DNA of 64,000 nt from Bacteroidota bacterium (GTDB lineage: Bacteria; Bacteroidota; Bacteroidia; Chitinophagales; Chitinophagaceae). Positions 1 to 10,200 of this stretch are shown piece after piece. Where the stretch lies: positions 248,001 to 312,000 of the forward strand of contig JAFDXL010000005.1 in assembly GCA_018267955.1 (NCBI GenBank), read 5' to 3'. A program made the position numbers and the translations under genes. The notes beneath the pieces are model-generated. The model was not told the DNA's origin. It searched no databases and was given only the letters and a program-made list of their open reading frames with translations. Position 1 is the first letter of the stretch, and the number at the start of each line of letters is the position of its first letter.

Positions 1-36
1 CTCTGATCATTTAACAATATTTTTTTACAATAAAAG

Positions 37-76
37 GTACTATGCAATGCATAGTACTATAATTTTCCTATATTTG
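37..76 (+). promoter_or_regulatory. PadR-type operator palindrome and -7 promoter box
   Basis: A perfect inverted repeat has arms GTACTATGCA (37-46) and TGCATAGTAC (48-57) around one base. TATATTTG at 69-76 exactly fits the Bacteroidota -7 consensus TAnnTTTG, which would place transcription start near 83. The palindrome would overlap the -33 region, so a bound PadR dimer could block its own promoter. Because the promoter lies downstream of the ATG at 47, that ATG is unlikely to be the padR start. The protein-DNA link is inference. Confidence 0.55.
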
Positions 77-94
77 TATAGAAAAGATGCAGAT

Positions 95-427
95 ATGAAT
101 ATTGAGAACACAGAATCGCAGATGAAAAAGGGCTTGCTGGAATTTTGCATATTGGGCATCATCAAAAAGCAAAACGAAGCATACCCCAGTGATATATTGG
201 AACAATTAAAAGAAGCTAAGCTCGTGGTACTGGAGGGAACATTATATCCCTTACTTACAAGGCTAAAAAATGCAGAGATACTAACCTATCGCTGGGAAGA
301 ATCCATGGCAGGGCCGCCGAGAAAATACTATACACTTACGCAACAGGGCGACGCAGCATATCAACAATTAAAAAAAAGCTGGGAAGACCTTAGCAATTCA
401 GTAAATCATTTAACCACAACCATATAA
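95..427 (+). CDS. PadR family transcriptional regulator
   Basis: A 110-residue winged-helix regulator of the PadR family. The N-terminal helix (KKGLLEFCILGIIKK) and the wing around EGTLYPLLTRLKNAEILTYRWEESMAGPPRKYY are the usual family pattern, and the length fits the short PadR-s2 type. Start 95 is chosen over the in-frame ATG at 47 because the palindrome and the -7 box lie between them. The gene ends 11 bases before a PspC-domain gene, a PadR-PspC pairing common in Bacteroidota, so the two are probably one autoregulated envelope-stress operon. The ligand is unknown. Confidence 0.88.
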   Translation: MNIENTESQMKKGLLEFCILGIIKKQNEAYPSDILEQLKEAKLVVLEGTLYPLLTRLKNAEILTYRWEESMAGPPRKYYTLTQQGDAAYQQLKKSWEDLSNSVNHLTTTI

Positions 428-438
428 AACATTTTTTT

Positions 439-1122
439 ATGCAACGCATCATACAGATAAACATAGCCGGGCAGGTAATACCGATAGAGGAAGATGCCTA
501 CCAGATATTAAAGAATTACCTGACCACGCTGGAACGCCAGTTTATGAAGGAGCAGGGTGGCGATGAGATCATCATGGATATAGAAGACCGAATAGCCGAG
601 TTATTTATTACACGCATGAACAGCGGCGCGCCTGCCATTGACAAGGCAGATGTGCAGAAAGTGATGGAGACACTGGGCGCCCCTAATGAGCTGAACGATG
701 CTTCACGCAACACGGGCAGTTCTGCTAATTATAACACAGGCGGTTACGCGCCATATAATAGTGCACCATCGGCATACAGCCCGCAGTACGAAACACGCAG
801 GCTGTACCGAAATACCAATGATAAGGTACTGGGTGGTGTGTGCAGCGGTGTGGCAGCCTATTTCGATATCGACCCGGTGATTGTTCGCCTGGTATTTGCC
901 GGCCTGTTCCTCGCAGCGGGTATAGGCTTGCTTACTTATATACTGGCATGGATCATTATACCGGCGGCAAAGACACCTTATGAAATGCAGGCGATGACGG
1001 GAGGAGCACCAATGAATTTTCATACCATACAAAGAAATGTAACGGAAGAAATGCAGGACCTGAAACGCCGTGGCGAGCAAATGAGCCGCGACCTGCAGGA
1101 TTTCTTTAGCAAAAAAAAGTAA
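439..1122 (+). CDS. PspC domain-containing membrane protein
   Basis: A 227-residue protein. Residues about 1-90 form a soluble acidic/helical domain seen in Bacteroidota PspC proteins. A Gly/Tyr/Ser-rich linker follows, then a PspC domain at about 120-180 (RRLYRNTNDKVLGGVCSGVA, then the hydrophobic stretch ending in ILAWIIIPA) with one or two membrane segments. A charged C-terminal helix (EEMQDLKRRGEQMSRDL) completes it. PspC domains act in phage-shock or envelope-stress responses at the inner membrane. It lies directly after padR and probably shares its promoter. Confidence 0.88.
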   Translation: MQRIIQINIAGQVIPIEEDAYQILKNYLTTLERQFMKEQGGDEIIMDIEDRIAELFITRMNSGAPAIDKADVQKVMETLGAPNELNDASRNTGSSANYNTGGYAPYNSAPSAYSPQYETRRLYRNTNDKVLGGVCSGVAAYFDIDPVIVRLVFAGLFLAAGIGLLTYILAWIIIPAAKTPYEMQAMTGGAPMNFHTIQRNVTEEMQDLKRRGEQMSRDLQDFFSKKK

Positions 1123-1167
1123 AGCGCGGTTTTTTCTAAAACCGGATTATTACCCAAATGACAAGTG

Positions 1168-1193
1168 AAAGCCCGCATCTAAGTGCGGGCTTT
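1168..1193. terminator. Bidirectional intrinsic terminator
   Basis: The hairpin has arms GCCCGCA (1171-1177) and TGCGGGC (1184-1190) with a six-base loop, extended by AAA/TTT flanks and followed by TTTCTTTTT on the plus strand. It sits between the plus-strand pspC gene and the convergent minus-strand small genes, so it can serve both. Confidence 0.8.
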
Positions 1194-1217
1194 CTTTTTA
1201 TTATGCGGTTTGCAGCA

Positions 1218-1391
1218 TCAGGCTGCAGCAGATCTTTTTCTGTAAAACGATAGTATCATAATGCCTACACCAATACCCATACTAATGCCGCGGGCAAAAT
1301 CTGTCATAGGATAATAATGGTTGAAAATAGCGCTGCCTGAAATAATAAGCAAGCCTGCGGCCAGCAGCAAACTCTTTTTTCTCTTTGTCAT
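1218..1391 (-). CDS. Small single-pass or hairpin membrane protein (57 aa)
   Basis: Reading the minus strand from ATG at 1391 gives a 57-residue protein: a basic N-terminus (MTKRKKS), a hydrophobic stretch (LLLAAGLLIISGSAIF), a short polar segment (NHYYPMTDFARG), a second hydrophobic stretch (ISMGIGVGIMILSF) and a basic end (YRKRSAAA). I do not recognise the family. It starts 3 bases after the stop of the upstream 53-residue gene, so the pair is probably co-transcribed. Support is the open frame, the coherent membrane topology and the tight spacing. Confidence 0.5.
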   Translation of the reverse strand: MTKRKKSLLLAAGLLIISGSAIFNHYYPMTDFARGISMGIGVGIMILSFYRKRSAAA

Positions 1392-1394
1392 GTA

Positions 1395-1556
1395 TCAGGA
1401 ATGTTTAATGAGGCGAATGATCATTACAATGAGGCCAATGAGGAATACGAACAGCGAAATGCGGTTCATCCCATGCATCATCTTGATGTTTACGTTCGTA
1501 GGATCGTTAGGATCTCTTTTACGTATATAAAAATATGTAAGTATCTGGCGCCACAT
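1395..1556 (-). CDS. DUF6728-like small membrane protein (53 aa)
   Basis: A 53-residue minus-strand ORF begins MWRQILTYFYIRKRDPNDP, continues with a conserved-looking NVNIKMMHGMNRIS segment, and ends in one membrane helix (LFVFLIGLIVMIIRLI). The RKRDPN...MHGMN pattern matches my recollection of DUF6728, a short protein of unknown function widespread in Bacteroidota. It is the first gene of a two-gene minus-strand unit and diverges from tRNA-Ala. Confidence 0.6.
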   Translation of the reverse strand: MWRQILTYFYIRKRDPNDPTNVNIKMMHGMNRISLFVFLIGLIVMIIRLIKHS

Positions 1557-1592
1557 GATCTCTAAAATTACCTGATTAAAGGTATCAACAAA

Positions 1593-1625
1593 TTTGGATA
1601 AATAGCGTTAAGAAAAGTATATTTG
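1593..1625 (+). promoter_or_regulatory. Promoter of tRNA-Ala
   Basis: A -33 TTTG (1593-1596) and a perfect TAnnTTTG box TATATTTG (1618-1625) are separated by 21 bases. Transcription start would fall near 1632, a few bases before the mature tRNA 5' end. Confidence 0.6.
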
Positions 1626-1635
1626 CAGCCCATTG

Positions 1636-1709
<74 letters not shown>

Positions 1710-1715
1710 CAGCTG

Positions 1716-1747
1716 CGGGGACATCATTCGAAAGAGTAGTGTCCCCG
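1716..1747 (+). terminator. Intrinsic terminator after tRNA-Ala
   Basis: The hairpin has arms CGGGGACA (1716-1723) and TGTCCCCG (1740-1747) with a 16-base loop, followed by TTTGTATTT. It begins 7 bases after the tRNA. It may be a terminator brought in by the island, because a second tRNA-type terminator lies beyond the right repeat at 24337. Confidence 0.65.
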
Positions 1748-1825
1748 TTTGTATTTACGACTGAAGATGCCTTTTCAATTCTGCAGTGTGGCCGAAGATG
1801 TTGTTATTCTTGAGCTTCGACCCCG

Positions 1826-2008
1826 TTAGTTTTCTTGCAAATAAACCATTCCGTTTGGGAATACCAGATTTTGAATCTTCTGCTTCTCGGTATATTCTCT
1901 GAATCCAACAGGGGACGCGAGTTTTGAGACAAGGGAGCCATCAATAGTTAATAAACAGACAGGCTTAGAGAAATACTTATCTGTTTTTTGAACACAGCCG
2001 TAAAACAT
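1826..2008 (-). pseudogene. Possible C-terminal remnant of a recombinase
   Basis: A 60-codon frame from ATG 2008. Its last 25 residues (GFREYTEKQKIQNLVFPNG followed by MVY) resemble the C-terminal tail (K-Q-x-LVFPNG-x-x-Y) that I recall from Bacteroidota serine recombinases. Nothing of the catalytic domain remains. It lies between tRNA-Ala and the defence operon, where an integrase gene would be expected in an island. The rest of 1748-2152 holds nothing else I can support. The call rests on a short motif and is weak. Confidence 0.3.
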
Positions 2009-2152
2009 GAGCAATTAAAGCACAAATTACGGGGCAAACAAGAATCTTTTTTTCGAACAAAAGGGCAACTGATGAACTGAGCAAAATAAATCTATCCGCA
2101 CCTCTGAAAGTCTGAAAACATTGCAATTCTTAATTCATGTAGTAAGTAGCAG

Positions 2153-4246
2153 TTAACCGAGGCTTATTAAATTAGTTTTTATACCTGTTCCGAAAATCTT
2201 CAGTGTACTAATCGCTCTGGTGATTGCCACGTACAGCAATGACCTTTCACTATGCAAATACTCCTCTTTTTCAAAAGTACTCATATCTTCCATTTTTTGA
2301 AAATATAAAGGAGAAGTTCGATTATTCACATCAGACATTATAACCGCTTTAAATTCCAGGCCTTTCAGCCCATGGAAAGTTGATAGGCATATACCAGAAG
2401 AGGCAGTTGAGGGTGCCGCACTATTATCAGAGTACGGAATTTTTGCCTTATGCAAGTTTGTTTTAATTTCCCTTATAGAATCCCTAGTCCTACACCCAAT
2501 TGCAATATCAGCGTATTTAAGCCCGCTATCTTTTAATTCATTTATTAACTTGATGATTGTTTGAATTTCCTCGGTCTTAGTCTTAAAGACTTCATAGGTG
2601 GGCGTATCTCCATGGAATAAGGACAAGTAACCATTTAGCTTTTCCGCTTCACCATCAAAGTCATCATAATTGATGCCCTTAACTGCGCTTAATGCCAATC
2701 GTTTAATCTCTTCAGAAGTCCTATAATTTATACGTAGCTTCTTGCTTCGATTACCTCTGACTGCAATGCCTGCGGCGGTAAAATTAAGTTTGCGAGCATA
2801 AATCTTCTGAAAAGGATCTCCGACAAGAAATAGATCATTCTCCTTCTCTTCAACCAACGAACGCAGTAATCGAAGCTCGACATTTGATAAATCCTGAACC
2901 TCATCAGCAATCAAATACTTGAACGGCTTTTTAGTGAGAGTATTATTGTATTCGGATACAATGTTGAACAATTCAGACCGATCAACATACCCATGTTCCT
3001 TCTTTTTCTTATTGTATGTCTCAATCAAATTCCAAACCTCCATCTTCTGTTTTCGAGAAATTGGCTTACCTCTTCCTATGCGGCTTACTTTTAAATAGCC
3101 GTCTATGTTCTTAATATCGTTGAACAGCACAACATTTTGATATTCTGATGATAAGAAAGATGAATCGAATTCTGATAGGCTTTGCTCTAAAATTTCCTCC
3201 CAAAATTCTATACTGCTTTTCGTGTTATAGAAATCTAATACACGGATAGACTTATCAACCAACTTATCTTCGATAGCGATTTCCTTAGCGAGGGCATCAA
3301 TATTGTTTATTACAACCTTGTTTTTGTCAATTGATAATTTGTTGGCTAATAAATTAAGATTTTGCGTAAGAGCATTTGTAAACGTTGTAAACGCTATCTT
3401 TCTTTTGTCATTAATATCTGGCAGGTTCGAAAGGAATTTTAGTCTATGAAGCGCAACAACAGTTTTGCCAGTGCCTGCACCGCCCGTAACTTTTACGGAA
3501 CCCTTGAAGTTTGATTCAACAAGTTTTCGCTGCGAAGGATGGAGGAATATTTGCCATCTACTTAAGTCTCCGTTTATTATCTCCTCCATTAACTCGTCAT
3601 CAACCTCAATAAAGCTACGTTTGTTATTAATACTCTTAATTTGGTCATCCTTGTTGTCCGACTTCAATTTCCCTTCCTTTATCTCCGCTATAAGTATCTC
3701 GATGTTAGCGCCTTCAGTCAGATAAAACAGGTTTTCAAATGCATCTGTGGGAAGATATTTTTCACAATCTCCAAGTTCATTTAAGTCTTTAATAGAGTGA
3801 ACCAATGCGATAGAAGCCGTTGGTATACCTATCTCCAGTAGTTGATCATCTGAATATTTTGAGAACAGGCCCAATTTGTCCGCAGAAGACTGCATTTGAT
3901 GCACGACTTGTACCTCTGGTGCTGTGAATATTTGAGCTGTTTGCGTATTGTCGTTCCAATAGAATACCTTGTCTTTCGCCCAGTCCATAGCCTCATCGTG
4001 GTTATCTACCCACAATAAGTAATAACTATTTCCAGTGTCTGGAACCTTAATAATAGCCCTATATTTGTCATCAATCCGTGCCGTCCTCAATTGCTGATCT
4101 TTAAACGTATTGATTGGTTCTAAATGAATAGACTCAGCCTTCGAATTGTCTCTGAATTTCCTTTGAAATTCAAGCACTTTCTTTTGAATAACCTTTGGCA
4201 ATTCAAAAAGCTGCTCCATGCATTTATCGTGTATGTATAGCTTCAT
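2153..4246 (-). CDS. UvrD-like SF1 helicase with RelE-like N-terminal domain
   Basis: 697 residues. Residues 1-95 look like a RelE/ParE toxin-fold domain (INTFKDQQLRTARIDDKYRA, then YYLLWVDNHDEAMDWA). A UvrD/Rep superfamily 1 ATPase follows: Walker A GGAGTGKT at 255-262, motif II ADEVQD, motif III LVGDPFQKIY, and C-terminal motifs STFHGLKGLEFKAVI and LLYVAITRA. A 3'-5' DNA translocase or unwinding role is known for the family. The RelE fold could be a nucleic-acid binding or toxin module; I see no way to tell. It is the last gene of the six-gene operon and starts 2 bases after the 2102-residue helicase stops, so it is almost certainly co-expressed. Confidence 0.85.
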   Translation of the reverse strand: MKLYIHDKCMEQLFELPKVIQKKVLEFQRKFRDNSKAESIHLEPINTFKDQQLRTARIDDKYRAIIKVPDTGNSYYLLWVDNHDEAMDWAKDKVFYWNDNTQTAQIFTAPEVQVVHQMQSSADKLGLFSKYSDDQLLEIGIPTASIALVHSIKDLNELGDCEKYLPTDAFENLFYLTEGANIEILIAEIKEGKLKSDNKDDQIKSINNKRSFIEVDDELMEEIINGDLSRWQIFLHPSQRKLVESNFKGSVKVTGGAGTGKTVVALHRLKFLSNLPDINDKRKIAFTTFTNALTQNLNLLANKLSIDKNKVVINNIDALAKEIAIEDKLVDKSIRVLDFYNTKSSIEFWEEILEQSLSEFDSSFLSSEYQNVVLFNDIKNIDGYLKVSRIGRGKPISRKQKMEVWNLIETYNKKKKEHGYVDRSELFNIVSEYNNTLTKKPFKYLIADEVQDLSNVELRLLRSLVEEKENDLFLVGDPFQKIYARKLNFTAAGIAVRGNRSKKLRINYRTSEEIKRLALSAVKGINYDDFDGEAEKLNGYLSLFHGDTPTYEVFKTKTEEIQTIIKLINELKDSGLKYADIAIGCRTRDSIREIKTNLHKAKIPYSDNSAAPSTASSGICLSTFHGLKGLEFKAVIMSDVNNRTSPLYFQKMEDMSTFEKEEYLHSERSLLYVAITRAISTLKIFGTGIKTNLISLG

Positions 4247-4248
4247 TA

Positions 4249-7200
4249 TTATAAATCTTTAATATTGAAATCACCAATTGACCATTCTTTATAGCCTGCT
4301 TGCTCAAACAGAGTTTTGTCAGCTTCCGATAACGGCCCCATAAATATCTTTTTGTCTTCAAATCCAAGCATTGCCTCAGGATATTTACCATCAACTTCTA
4401 TGAAGAAACCACCTTCGCTATTGAACGAAATATTATTGTCTATTAGATGTTTAATAATCTCGTGATACTCTTTATCAAAATACCTTAAGCAGTCGTTTTT
4501 CTCATCTGTACTATGTTGCTTCTCTTCCTCCAACGCATCTTCTACAAATTTGCAGGAGTTCTGCACCAAATTAAATATCTGCCAAAAGTTCTCCCATTGA
4601 TGTTTGTCGATATTACCATTCGTTTCTCTCATAGAAAGCGAGGATTTCATATTCAGATCTGAAACCTGAATGGCAATCAGCATTGCACCGAAATCCCAGT
4701 CACCTGTGCACTCTGGGAATACATAAAACCTACCCTGCTTAGTATTTTTTGCCTGTGTTGTTGGTGCTAACTTTCCAGAAGGCTTCGAAAGAATTTTGTC
4801 AACAATATTTTCGTCTACTGAAGGCTTCCCGAATTCGGGTTGAAACAATGAAAGGAAAAGACCAATTTTATTTTGTGTCTTATTTCCCTGAAGCGGATTA
4901 GCAAGCGTCCAAATCAGGCGCTCAAATGAATTCTTGGCTTCCATTAATTCACTGCTATACGTTTCCCAATATGGAATCCGTTCATATTTCTGTTTAGTCT
5001 GCTTGTATTTATTCTTATCAAAGAAAAGCACATCACGTTGAGTGTCTTTATTACTAGAGCCATTTTCTTTATCTGCTAAGTCAAATCGCTCTATGTCTGC
5101 CCATGAAAGTGTCCACGATATTTTATCCCCAGCCTCTACGATGGCTAGTCTCTTTTGTAGATCATTATAGAACCTATTATTCTCTTGAGTGGCATGAAAC
5201 GTATATCCATCCAAATAAACAGCAATGCCTTTGGAACTGGAAATAGCCGAAATATCGTCAATAGGCAAGCCACCCTTTTCGATTGCTGTCAGCGCAATAT
5301 AAAAGTCGCTTCTCGTCTTGTATCTAACGCCTGCGAATGGCCCAAGGTCAAATTGTGGACGGATGATGTAGTAGAAGGCATAATCGCCATTGACAATTTT
5401 GCATTTATAATTCACAACGGAATTGTCTAGTGCATCCTCAAATCTAAATCCATCGCCTTCTCTATTTTTGCAGTAGTTTCTGAGGCTACGGATAAACCTT
5501 TCTTCAAGCTCGCTTTCTTCTATTTGCCCATTTTCTGATAGAGAGCCAAGACCAGTCGAATAATTTTCCCATGCACTGGATTTTTCAACAATCTTAGCGA
5601 AGAGCTTTTCAGCATGCTCTCTGCTTAGTTCATTCTGAATATACTGGTTCGAATAAGTGTAAATACAACGATAACAGCCATCATTGCCGTTAAATTGGCA
5701 CGAGCACTCTTTAATCGCCTTGTAAGCCTTTGTAATTACTTCTGTAAACTCAACAGGATTGAAGAGCTTCTCCAAATAACCTGTACCCCCTGGAATATTA
5801 TCGTGTATAACAAGGTACCGATCAAACTTGCCAGTCTTTGAGTTAAACTCCGAATAATTGATAAAACCTAAGTGCTGCGGATTACCCTTGTAGTACTTTT
5901 TTAGTCCAAGTTCAAGGCCAGCCTTGAACATATTTACCTGAGCCTCACTCTCCATGTCCTGCACAGGCAAAAGCACTTTTAATGCTTCCGTTTCTATTTC
6001 TTTAAACAAGTACACCTCTTCAAATACATTGTCTGCTCTTCCATCATATTCCTTGTCCTTATTTTTGCAGTACCCAAAGTGAAATTCTAAGTTGTTATTA
6101 TGTGCTACTCGATGTGGAGTGGATGTGCTTTTACCGCAATACTTGCACGTTACAAAGCCGTGATAGGGTATATCCTCGTGTTGATTAATACTTATTTTAT
6201 TAGCATCAACTGCGGATAATAACCCCAGATTTACATCTGTAATCCGAACGTTTTTTGCATACTCAATACCGAATGGGATATCCTTCATGCCCCAAGCACC
6301 CTGAAAAGAATTTCTGTCAAACTTAATATGCTTGGATATATTGTAACTATTAGTCTGTCGGTCGTCGCTGCTATCATCAAGGGTAGACTTCTCCCTTGTA
6401 TTAACAGACTTCACTCCGCTAATTTTTACAAACGTGTGCTGGTTCTTAGCAGATGACCATGAGCTATCACCACATTTAGGGCAATGGCTCTCATTAGATA
6501 CTGCACTATCGTCCAGATGATCGCAGTTAGAGCAAAAGCGTTTTTTGAGCAGCGTTTCTGGGTTCTTCCAGTCAAAAGTATTGAGACCCGATATGGCAAA
6601 CTTAAATCCTTGGGAATAAAAGAAATTATCTGGTGCAAACTCCCTTATCGCAATACTGGATGACCGTACAATTTCAAACTGCCTGTCAGACGGCAGGCTG
6701 TCGCTTCCTTTTGCTTTATTTGATTTCACCCAGGCATTTAGCGTAACACCAGTTTCCGGGAAGGCATAATTTGGCAACAATCCAACGTTTGTAAAGTGTT
6801 CTAATATCGACCGTTTATCTATTAGCCTCTTCAAACCATACAGTGCCTTCTTTTCTCCTTCCAATGACTTTCTTTCCTCATCGGTTTCTGGCAATTTGTT
6901 GGCCTTAATAATATTGTCGATTTCCTTCCTCTTCTCGTGTATATTCGCGTATTCACCCTTCAACTTTACAAATACAGCCTTAATTCTCAAATAAAACCCT
7001 TCATTCACAAGGAATTCACGTAAGCTGTCTAGCGCCTTTATATCTTCAAGGTCTGGCTTGTAAAAATCAATGAACTTGTTTAACAACCGTTGTTCATGTG
7101 ACTTAATAAAGGAGATAATCCTGTTAGCAAGAAAATCTTCCGATGACAGGTCCATATTAAGTAGGCGTAATGAAATTAGCCGCCCAGGAATGAAATGGCT

Positions 7201-10200
7201 CTTTGGGTCAGCGGTAGCCCAGTTATCTAGACAAAAAGCAAAGAAGTGCCGATACAATATGTCTTTTGCTTCAAGGTAGCAGCCAGGTGTTGCTATCTCA
7301 CCCTCCATCATGTCTTTGGGCTCTTCGTAATAGAACAGATCATGCGCCTTGCTCTGAGCAAAATTCGTTATGAGGGCAGAGCCAGATGAACGACCTGCAC
7401 GGCCAACACGTTGTAAGAAGTTTGAGGTAAGCGGTGGAATTGAATTATTGATTGCGGAATTCAGTGTTCCAATATCAATACCCATCTCCAATGTTGAGGT
7501 GGCAACGATTGTGTTCAGGGAATTAAAGTGAGGCCTTTCTTTGAAGTCTAGTTCCTTATTCTCCCTATCCTTTCTCTCAAGAATACCCGTATGCTCGGCT
7601 GCATATATCCTTGGTGAGCGGGTTCTATTATAAACCAACTGGTAATAATTCGGCTTTGATTTTGGAGCCAGTATGTATACACCCGACTTGCAGGTATAGT
7701 CTAGGCATTTTATACCGCTTGTTGTAGGATCAGAACCCGCCACGAACAATTCAGACCCACACTCGTTACAGACGCAATGCTGAACTTTATTTTCCACTAC
7801 TAAAGTAGAGGGTATGATTGCGTAATTCTGATCATCTTCTTTACCTGCTTTGTTCATCAAACCAACATCGACAAGTACCTCAAATAGTTTTTTATAGAAA
7901 TCGTTAACAATTGCATTGTGGGCCGTTGCCATTGGGAATGACTTCATAAAATAGCCTCGAAACCAGTTATTCGCATTTGTGAATGTGGTATCGAGAATAC
8001 CCCTGCTGTGTGGTTCAGTTGTGATAAGCTTCGGCAACCTTGTTCTTGTACCGAAATACTTATTAAGAAAGTGCCTATTGTCCCGCATCCAGTTTAGGTC
8101 CCACAATTGCAGGCCAGATTGTCTGAACTTACTCAGATATTCATGGTCAATACCACCTCTTGTCCGTATCCTATGCAGAATACCATTGATAAATGGCAGG
8201 AAGTCAGCTTCGTTAATTGTAATGAGATTGTTTTGGCTCAACCAATCTTGAATTGCAGGGAATATAGACCTCAATTTTGCCGCATCGAATTTTACTGCAG
8301 ATGCGCCAGACTTTTCGAGAGTACGGCCTATTGTTGCATTGAAACCAAATTCAGAAGTTATCTCCCATCTCATGCGCTCATCAAACTCACGTTTGAATGA
8401 ATCAGTAAATTGGCTACCTATTCTATAATCCGTATTTATATCCACTCTGCTTTTGTAGTCAGCAGGGAAGAACCTGTAATAATACGCCTGCTCACTATTA
8501 TCGCCGGTCTCATCAGAATTGTCTTTCCAATAATCAATAAAGGCATCTTGTAGTTGATCAATATTGGCAGATTTTGAAAGGCCATTAATTACTTTCTGGA
8601 GGGATGCACGGAAGGTGAAGCGATAGTTTCTGGCCTCCACAAATCCTGCCTGATGGGCAGCATCCTGCACACTATTTGTAAATGCCAATACCTTGCGATA
8701 TTTCTCAGTCCTTGGGTCGAGGTCTGAGGAGAGCACTTGGCTAACTGTAATCGATGACAAGGTCGCTATCCTTGTGCCTATAATACTTACAGAGTTTTCC
8801 GAATTACATTCTGGGCAAACGTGCCTGATTTTTGTAGCAGTCAGTTTACGTACCGCATGTATTTTAAATGTGTCCTTACCTTCTTTGTCATTTAAACTAA
8901 GGTCAACTGGATGTATGAAATCATTGATAGTATTGGTCGGCTCGTACTCCTCTATATGCTTATGATTAGGCGTGTTTACGAAATAGACATTCTTATGGTT
9001 GCTGAAGAAATAGTCGTAAACCTGATTAGGCTCAAAGAAAAAGTGATTTTTGTTATCATCCTTAACTCCCAACCAACCACTGGCACCGCATTCCCTACAA
9101 AAGTAAGAAGGAAGTGCTTTGGGCGCATACTTGTCACCTACTTTGTCTTTCCAGGTAAAAAGAGGTTCAGGCCCTATTTGTCTTAAAACTCCGCTCAATT
9201 CCCGGATCCATAATTGAATTTGCAGATACAGGAAAGGGAACTTCTTACCTGTTCCCACTCTCGCTTCGCTTATTAAAGCAAGAATTGAATTTATTACTTC
9301 TTCTCGTGGGTTTATTTCGTTGATGTTATCCCATTCGGGAAGCCGCTTGAAATCAGGATTGATGTCAGCAAGCTCATTCAATAAATCACTAAGCAGCTTG
9401 ACGTTCTTACTGGTGAGGGATATAATGTCCTTAACAATTTGCAAGCTTTTAAGTTCTTCCCCCAAAGCAACGGAATCCAGAGACTCTGGCAATTGCCACA
9501 AGCGTTTTTGGCGGTTGATGTAGCTATCGTATGTTTCATCTTCTTTTAGTCGGCTTTCTGTAAGCCCTATCCTCCTGGGGATATATTTATCTATTCGATC
9601 CTCGCTGATTGCGAAGAAATCTTCCACAGAGACCCTTTTCTCAGTAATTACTGACGTTTCATCAAACTGCTCGCCAAACACCTTTGTTGCATACTCTGTC
9701 AATAGTTTCTTTGAATCCTCGCCCGAACCAATAGTGGCGGAAGTTCCAACAGCGCATATCTGCCCTTTCGGGATATCCAATTTAAGTTTAAGCCTGCGTA
9801 TGAGGTTGGCAACATCTGTGCCCTGCGCACCATCATAAGTATGCAGCTCATCTAATACCAGGAACTGCAACAGGGATGCATCTTCTAGATTATAGGTCCA
9901 AAGATTATGAAAATGGCTGCGCATCAAGGCGTAGTCCAGCATTTTAAAGTTCGTTAAAAGGATATCGGGAGGACTATCCACAATGCTATCCCTGTTTTCA
10001 ATAACATGGTGTTCTGCCATGTCTTTGGGGAACTTCTTTTTGTCCTTGCCTTCTCCAATAAATAGACCCGCAGTTAACTTCCCTTTAAGCCTTGAATCAT
10101 TCCAAATCGCTTCAGCCAAACGCTTGGCCTGATCGGTAGCCAAGGCATTCATAGGGTAGAGTATGATTACTTTGATACCGTTTTTATGCAGGTTTTTATA

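Noticed and set aside
47-94. Upstream start of padR at 47
   Set aside because: It lies upstream of the predicted -7 box and within the operator palindrome.
1321-1530. 69-residue plus-strand frame
   Set aside because: It is antisense to the two small membrane-protein genes, which have better topology and spacing.
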